Assembly (NCBI GenBank): GCA_037179335.1
Contig: JAKZHN010000042.1
Coordinates: 1 to 64,000, forward strand
DNA from: Cyclaneusma minus
Taxonomy: Eukaryota; Ascomycota; Leotiomycetes; Marthamycetales; Marthamycetaceae
Direction of reading: 5' to 3'
Length of the DNA stretch: 64,000 nt
Below the pieces are notes generated by a model. The model was not told the origin of the DNA and made no database searches. It saw nothing but the letters and a program-made list of their open reading frames with translations. Below are positions 57,780 to 64,000 of the stretch, in pieces; positions within the stretch are counted from its first letter, which is position 1, and every line of letters begins with the position of its first letter. The position numbers were made by a program, and so were the translations under genes.

Positions 57780-59322
57780 TCAGAACTTAGAAGCAATCCA
57801 TTTCACGCCCCACGGGGCAGCATCAGACTCCTCGATCTTCACCGCCCCCTTCGTCCAAAGCCTGACCATTTTGTGCTTTTCCGTTTCGTCCACCATCAGT
57901 ACCCACTGCGACCCGTCGTCGAAAGCGCACACATTGCCGGAGAGCCGCGTCGCCGAAACAGGCTTTACCGCCGAAGATATCAACTTGCCGGTGGCCACCC
58001 GGCGAAGGATCCGCCCGTAGAGGGAGTAGTTTGGCGAAGCAATCCTTTTTCGATCATAGCGCCACTATCCTCGACCCGCGGCAGATCCGCTACTTGCTGC
58101 TCGCATATCTCGACTAGCTGGATTGACATTGTGGTGCAAACGACCACGTCCAAACTCTGCTACGCTTCATTGAGGACCATCAGTAAGTCATGGAAGCCTT
58201 TCTGGAGGCATTTGGTGAACCGGGAGGACGTGTTCCCAACCAGCCTTTCCGTCAGCGTTCTCAGGAGGTCTCTCGACATTCCAAAGTCCAGTTTCTCTTC
58301 TTGGTTCATCTTAGTCAACACCCAAAGGTGGACAGCGAGGCTCAGGCTGGCTACAGTCATGTTCGGTTGTGCGCGAGTGACATCGATCCATTCGTCCGCG
58401 AACATCCAGGGCTTGAGTCGCGACTCTCGCAGCTCGGCCGCCGATTTTCATTCCAACATTCGTGCCAGGACCAACTTTGCCTGCATCCCCATCTCCGTCT
58501 TTTGCAAAACCCCTGCCACTCCTTGCTGGACGTTAGGGCGCTTTCCAGTTGGCATTGCAGGGAGATCGCGCCTCTTTCAGCCTCAAGTCCTTCCGCGCTA
58601 TATCGGGATTCCAATGCAGTGATTTTGGCGTCAAGGCGACGCTTTCTTTGCTCGGCAGCTTCTAGTAAGGCCTTTGCATCCCCAAGTTCCTTCTCCTTCT
58701 CCTTCAATTCCTGCTCTTTCTTCATGATGTCTTCCTGCAATGCCCTATTTTGACGGACAAGCCTGGCTTCCTCGAGTCTTTGGAGGTTGATCGTCCTTTT
58801 TCAGCTCATGCTCCCTTGCTTTCCACGGCCGCAGGTCGTCTTTGACCGGTTTCAGATTCTCCAGCTCTCGTCTCTCGACGGCGGCGCCTCTTTCTCAAGT
58901 GCTATCTCCTTCAGCCATTTCTCGAAGGTGGCCTTCATGTCATCCGCCATCTCCACGTCGTCCGGCAGGATCATCTCGCCGTAGACCCGAACGACTATCG
59001 CCAACGCCATGTTGGCTGTCTGGGGGGAGAAGGTGACACCGTCACGTATCTGTTCGTTCACTTGCTGGAATCGGGTCTTCTCCTTTTGCGTGTCTTGCAA
59101 AATTGAGAAGGCTGCATCGATCTCCGCCCGCTTCTTCTGTATCTCATCTACTTGTCTCAGACGGCGGCCGTTCCATTCCTTCAAAGCCTCGTAGCCTTTT
59201 ATCCACTTCTTCATGTGGTCTCTCAGATCCGGCGGCAGCACAATCCTTGCGACATCGTTGTGACTCTGGAGCAATACCGTGACGTAGGTCTTGATCTTCC
59301 CCAGTCCTCGCTTCAATGCCAT
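57780..59322 (-). pseudogene. Decayed coiled-coil protein gene
   Basis: Four overlapping minus-strand pieces read as one degraded gene. The first (from 59322) begins MALKRGLGKIKTYVTVLLQS, with PPDLRDHMKKWIKGYEALKE. A shift near 58,890 leads to RRELENLKPVKDDLRPWKAR. A shift near 58,800 leads to the coiled coil RQNRALQEDIMKKEQELKEK. A shift near 58,500 leads to MFADEWIDVTRAQPNMTVAS. The last piece ends VRLWTKGAVKIEESDAAPWG. The 5' end is unclear: an upstream ATG at 59458 followed by GTAAGAGC might be a first exon, but it does not join in frame. I do not recognise the family; a stop and at least four shifts make it a pseudogene. Confidence 0.65.
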
Positions 59323-60133
59323 GGTAGCAGACTTGGTTCCCTCTCCTGAATATGCACCCTGCCCAATGGTTGTCTGGGATGGGAAATGCTCTTACAATGG
59401 TTAGGTCGATCAAGGCTTGGACTATTGAATAAAGATAACGGCTTGGCGGCATTGCCATGATGGCGGTCGCGGTGGTTCATGGCTACAACCTTAAAATGCG
59501 CGCTACTATTTGGCGAAACGTTGGGATGCCGGTGCGGTCGGTGAGGTGGAGTACGAGGAGTGATGGCTCTCGGGTTTTGACATGAAAGAGGAGCGGAAGG
59601 ATTGATCGAAGAAGTTCTCTTTTGCTCGAGGCTGCCTCGCTTGCTAACGAGCGCGTGGCGTGGCTGGGCTGGATGAATCTGCGTGGAGCAGCCTCGATGA
59701 TCTCAGCATGGTCAGACGATCCCCCGAGCTAAGCGTCGTCGCTGGGCATCTTGTGAAGGGATTGTCGGAACCTCAAAGGTGAAGGTGTTCTACTGCAGTA
59801 GTCGGTAATGGTTATGTGTATTCATTTATGGAAGGAGAATGAAGGGCGCGCAGGGAAGAGCTTAAGGCCCTTCCCTCTACAGCGCCCGACCGGGGCTAGC
59901 TCTAGCGCCAGACACGTGCCGCACGTGTTGTCCGCACGTCCCAACAGGGATAGCTCATCGGTCGAAGTCAATTTCTGCTCACAAGCGGATTGAAAGATCG
60001 CAGCCATCGCGAGTGATCGAGCGATGAGGAGGATGAGGAGGACTTTAAGTGATGTGGTCCCTTGGGGCGACGAGGATGATCTCGTGTTGTACGGTGTGCT
60101 CTTTCGGTTCAAGTTGAAGGCGTATGGGTGAGA
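59323..60133. other. Intergenic, one weak small frame
   Basis: About 800 bases. A 96-codon minus-strand frame at 59822-60112 has a hydrophobic stretch (LKVLLILLIARSLAMAAIF) and a few cysteines (CGTCLALE, GRCRGK) and could be a small secreted protein, but nothing else supports it. Confidence 0.4.
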
Positions 60134-60289
60134 GGTGAATAACGTAAACCAATCGCCGCGAAGATATAGTTCTTGCAGTTACATTGCTTTGAGTATACCT
60201 GTATGGAGGACTGTCCCCAACTTCTTAGTTCTTAAGCTTCATGAGACGCCTTGAAACCTCTCTTGGATAGCAACAAGTGAGCACCGGTC
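60134..60289 (-). repeat. Dispersed repeat, copy 2 (inverted)
   Basis: This is the inverted partner of 53941-54095, about 80-85% identical by eye with a few small indels. It lies about 105 bases beyond the stop of the probable mediator gene. The two copies face each other across the region containing the APH and coiled-coil pseudogenes. Confidence 0.85.
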
Positions 60290-60395
60290 AGTACTTACTG
60301 AAATTTATCACTGCTGAAGCTGATACAAAGTTCAACAAATATATTCAAGCTATTAGATGGATTCGGCTGTCTGTTCTGATGCCTGATATCTCATC

Positions 60396-61591
60396 TCAAG
60401 CACCATCCTCAAGGCCAAAAAACGCATTGTCAAACTCTCCGTGCTCCATGCTCCCACCTCCGCCCGTCTCTTCTTCTCCAGCTGGGCCAAAATCAAGGCC
60501 ATCCCACATGTCATCGAAGGTAGAATCCTGGTTGGCCTCTTCCGCAGCACCATTGCCAGTACGCAGCTCGAAGGGGTCATCGTCATCAGCGGGACCAGCG
60601 GCGTTGTTGGCATTTGCATTGGTGTTGGTAGTGATAGTCTCGTGGGGAATATCAGTCATGGTGAAATCTTCGTCGCCGCCTGAATTGGCGTAGCTTTCGA
60701 GGCCCGGAAGGAGAGAGCTCACGTCGTCATTGTTGTTGTTACCGTTCGGGGCATTTTGATTGTTCGGAAAGGACAAGTCCATATGGGTGTCCTGGTTGCC
60801 GGCGGAGAAATCAATGTCTTCGAAGTTGAGACTGGAGTTGTTGGCTCCACCGTTGGTGCCGATCTCGGAGTCGAGCTGCATTGCATGTCCAGCTGGAGCA
60901 GCTTGCTGGGTAGCCGCGCCATTTTCTGGCTTAGCAGCTGTAGGTGGTGGCCCAGCATTGATTTGAGGAGCTTGAGGAGCTTGAGCAGAGGAGCCCTTGC
61001 GTTGTACCTCGGGAGATTTGAGCACTCCAGGCCGCTTCAACGGCGAATCTTGAATCTTCTGCCTCTTCGCGACAGACTCATTGAAGTCTCCAGCATGTTT
61101 CTGTGGGCCTTGCGTAGGTCTGCCCATTTGTTTGCCAGCAGTAGCTTCCGGAGCCGACATGGTATGGCCATTGGCAAAATTATTGGTGATCGTGGGAGTA
61201 TCGACAACACCAGAAGTTGCCGGCCCAGCAGCCCCAGTCGACAGAGGAATGACAGGTACAGGCGCCTCCTTTGCCATACGCTCCTCGCGCAGTAGGGCTA
61301 AGTCCCGTCCGAGAATGGATTTGACTTTGAGGATCTCGAATTCCAGGTCGTCCAAGGCATTGTGCCACTGGGTCTCGATTGAGGGGAGGCTCCCTCGGAG
61401 TCGGTTTGGGACTAGGGAGATGTCCCTGCCGTTGTTCTTGTCGGCCGCTCGAAAGGCTTTGCCCGTTTCCTGGAGCTGTTCAAGAAGTCAGCGCGAGAAG
61501 GAAAAGGCGAGCGGAGCGGGTTGCGCACAACACCATTGAACAAGGTCTGCAGTGACCGCAGACTCTGCTCTACAGGATCTGTTGGAGCCAT
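60396..61591 (-). CDS. Probable mediator complex subunit 2
   Basis: Two exons on the minus strand, 61591-61529 and 61475-60396, give 380 residues. The N-terminal 100 residues are helical: MAPTDPVEQSLRSLQTLFNG, ETGKAFRAADKNNGRDISLV, then LDDLEFEILKVKSILGRDLA. This fits the fungal Med2 family, a tail-module subunit that relays activators to RNA polymerase II. The rest is disordered, Asn/Gln/Gly-rich and then acidic (DSTFDDMWDGLDFGPAG), like an activation domain. The donor could be GTGCGC at 61528 or GTTGTG at 61531; both keep phase. Assignment rests on the N-terminal pattern only. Confidence 0.55.
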
Positions 61592-63312
61592 TTTTCCCAG
61601 TGCGTCAGATTGAGATCTGGCGAAGTGAAGGCTGAAGTTGCTCCAGAGCAGCGTGACGTATGTGGTCTCGAGGGACAGTCGCGTGTGGAGTTATGACGAA
61701 ACGAGATCGGTCCAAGCTTGAAGTTACCTAGCTCCAGCGGAAGCTTGGTTGTGCGCTGGAACAAAGCCGAAAATCGGGCGAATTTATGGTGGGAGTACAG
61801 CAGCCACAGCCCGATACCAGGCGCCCTTTGTGAATAACTTCAGACTGTGAGCCTGTGAGAATCTGCAGGAGAGTGAATCACATGGTTTTATGCTTTAGCT
61901 TGCGACAGCTGCTGGAGAAAGCTTTGGGCGGAGTTTGTCCAGTGCGCTAGGTAGACCTGGCTTAAGCATCCGCCACAAATCCTACCTCAACCTTGACACT
62001 GGACCCTTACATTATACAGATTACAGGAAAATTACAGCTGCCGCATTTTTCTATAATGGTCGATGGATACAGTATTCGCTTGCTGTCCCAGTGTATCTAG
62101 TTTACATGTGAATGTTCACTGGGTAAGCTACTCCAAAAAAGGGTTCATTTATCTACATGTAGGTACTACCAAGATATCTTCCTAAATGTACATTCAATTG
62201 AGTGGTGACCCGAGCTTCAAATGAATTGGCTGCTTCCAAACCAGGAGTGCTGTCTCCCTTTTTTGAAAATTGAAGATTCATTGCTTGCCTATTTTGCTAT
62301 TTGGCATTTGCTGGAGACAAACCACAAAGCATTTGGATTTACTCTGCTGTGATACTTAACAGTCGTCCGCAATAGGTCACACAGCATTTGCTAGGCACGA
62401 CGATCAAATGCTGGGCCTTGGATGTGTGCAAGAAGTTATGTAGAAAGCACTCGTGTCTGAGTGCATGTGCTTCACGGTATAAATAAAATCAGAAACAGTG
62501 CAGTATCTAAACCGGACATGTGTACATGCAGAGTTTACAGCCTCAGCCAGCAGTAATAATTACCACAGCACATTCTCCTCTAAAGAACTGCAGCAGACCA
62601 GTGCAGGCGCAGTCTCAAAGTGACAAAGTCGTCCGACAAGCTTGTGGCGCCTAACCCCTCGCGGATGGCGGCTGTCAGAATTCGGCGCTAGCAAGCGTGA
62701 CAACTGGAACTCTGTTCTTCGGCCGCCAGCTCGCACGCACCACAACCACTGCCAATTCCCACTCCGCGACATCCTCAGCAGAGCAAGCTCGGGGCGTTGC
62801 GTGCGAAGCGACTTTCCTCTCTCCCTCTCTCTCCTAGGCGCCGTCTACCTGCATCCGCCGGATTCCCTTCGTCCCTTCACTTTGTTCCGTGCCCTCTGCG
62901 TCACGGTCCCTGCCAGTCCACTCGCTGCAGCTTCACTTCTCCGGTGGCCAGACTACCTCTCAAACTGTAACGGCATCTCTCCATTGGCCCCCCAGTGTCG
63001 CTGCATCCCAAGCACTTCTCTGCTTGTGCCGACCTCCAGCGACCACCAGATCGGGCTGCCGCTGAGAATTGCTTAGCTGCGGTTTCTACCACCACCGCTA
63101 CCCGCGAGTCTACGAATTTTCTTGAGTCGAAGCATCTCCAAGTCGCGCACGGTGTTGTTCCTGAGCGCGCTCTTCTCTTCCACACTCTCGAATCTTTCCG
63201 ATTTTAACGCGCACCTTTCTCACCTCCGAGTCTTTTCTTCGACTCGCTATCGTGTGGCATTTCGAACGCATTTCAGAGAGAAGAGTTTCCTGAATCTTCA
63301 ATCCCTTTCGCA
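61592..63312. promoter_or_regulatory. Divergent intergenic region
   Basis: About 1.7 kb between divergent genes. The region 61.95-62.55 kb is AT-richer. The last 600 bases are strongly CT-rich (CTCTCCCTCTCTCTCC near 62,820) and probably form a long leader for the RNA-binding protein gene, as seen for other fungal RNA-binding protein genes. No gene is supported. Confidence 0.5.
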
Positions 63313-64000
63313 ATGTCTGAGAACGCTCCGCCAAACGCGGGCTCCCAGCTCCCCCCGCCTCCGCAGACGTCTGTTGGCGCGCCCGGCTACGACAATGGCC
63401 AGAATGGCAACCCGGCCCACATGCCTCCTCCTCCGCTGCCGCCCGTTATCATTCCGCAGAACACCAACCCCATCCCGACCGCCATCACCTCTCCCATGGG
63501 CGACAATGGAAGCATGACTCCCAACAGCTCTGGAGGCTTTGTGCGCCGTGCCGCTCCCGAGCCCAACAAGCGCGCCCTGTACGTGGGAGGCCTTGATCCT
63601 CGCGTCACTGAAGATGTGCTTCGCCAGATCTTTGAGACGACTGGCCATGTCCAGAACGTCAAAATCATTCCTGACAAGAATGTGGGTGCTGTCAGTATCA
63701 ATCTATCAATGTCGAGCACTTGAGAGCTCCAATCTCTATCATGTTCTCCAACTGCCCTTTCCTACCTCCCCAATGTTTCCAGTGTTTGTGTACAACGATG
63801 GCACTGTGGTCTGCCGCACTTCTACGAGATATGATGCTAACTATTGTTGTTACAGTCTAAGGGCTTCAACTACGGATTTGTCGAATACGATGACCCAGGT
63901 GCGGCCGAGCGTGCTATGCAAACCCTGAATGGCAGAAGAGTGCACCAAGCTGTAAGTGCTGAAAGCAGACTCCTTGACAATCACTTTGCTAACTTGTTTG
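63313..64000 (+). CDS. pub1: Pub1/TIA-1-type RNA-binding protein, 5' part only
   Basis: Exon 1 (63313-63681) and exon 2 (63856-63951) are present; a GTAAGT donor at 63952 starts an intron that runs off the window, so the gene is partial. The N-terminus is Pro/Gly/Asn-rich (QLPPPPQTSVGAPGYDNGQN). The first RRM follows: RALYVGGLDPRVTEDVLRQI carries RNP2, and FNYGFVEYDD carries RNP1, then ERAMQTLNGRRV. TIA-1/Pub1 proteins have three RRMs, bind U-rich mRNA and gather in stress granules; the other two RRMs would lie beyond the window. The first intron is 174 nt. Confidence 0.88.

Noticed and set aside
1..64000. CRISPR array, prophage or bacterial operon
   Set aside because: None seen; introns and gene content are eukaryotic throughout, and the tandem arrays lack unique spacers.

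Overview
The window is nuclear DNA of a filamentous ascomycete (Pezizomycotina; Leotiomycetes-like is only a guess). Genes carry short introns of 46-188 nt with GT-AG borders, the coding DNA is about 50-55% GC, and the gene set is fungal: Sec2, CSN5, Ase1, Ydj1, mitochondrial GluRS, Pus4, RPS29, MFAP1, Pol12, a probable Med2 and a Pub1/TIA-1 type RNA-binding protein. No bacterial or organellar operon was seen, and I found no convincing tRNA or rRNA gene.

Bases 1-12,170 are an extremely AT-rich, gene-free block made of heavily mutated retrotransposons. A Ty3/gypsy element on the + strand (about 581-7,263) still has two recognisable LTRs and ghost reverse transcriptase, RNase H, integrase and chromodomain-like reading. 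A second, older gypsy reverse transcriptase lies on the - strand at 7.86-8.36 kb. Short tandem arrays (9-bp and 16-bp units) and small GC-rich palindromic islands are embedded in the block. At about 12.18 kb the composition switches abruptly to normal GC, inside the relic of a highly reducing polyketide synthase (12.19-16.3 kb) that has lost its 5' end, carries stops and frameshifts, and has an unrelated antisense open frame in its middle.

From 16.97 to 49.3 kb the window is ordinary housekeeping territory with mostly intact genes: sec2-like, a two-helix membrane protein, csn5 (-), ase1, an unknown coiled-coil protein (-), ydj1 (-), mse1, an RFTS-domain protein (-), pus4, rps29, a mucin-like one-pass membrane protein, an unknown conserved protein, mfap1 and pol12 (-). 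The most unusual locus is rps29 (36.18-37.10 kb). A second, stop-free, well-biased reading frame starts upstream of the ribosomal protein start, crosses its exons in another frame through the same introns, and continues 250 nt beyond its stop.

From 50 to 60 kb the region is again accessory and decaying: two head-to-head paralogous Cys-rich F-box-like genes (one frameshifted), a frameshifted aminoglycoside-phosphotransferase-family pseudogene, a multiply frameshifted coiled-coil gene, and a 155-bp dispersed repeat in inverted orientation bracketing the pseudogenes. The window closes with a probable mediator subunit 2 gene (-) and the first exons of a pub1-like RNA-binding protein gene cut by the window end.
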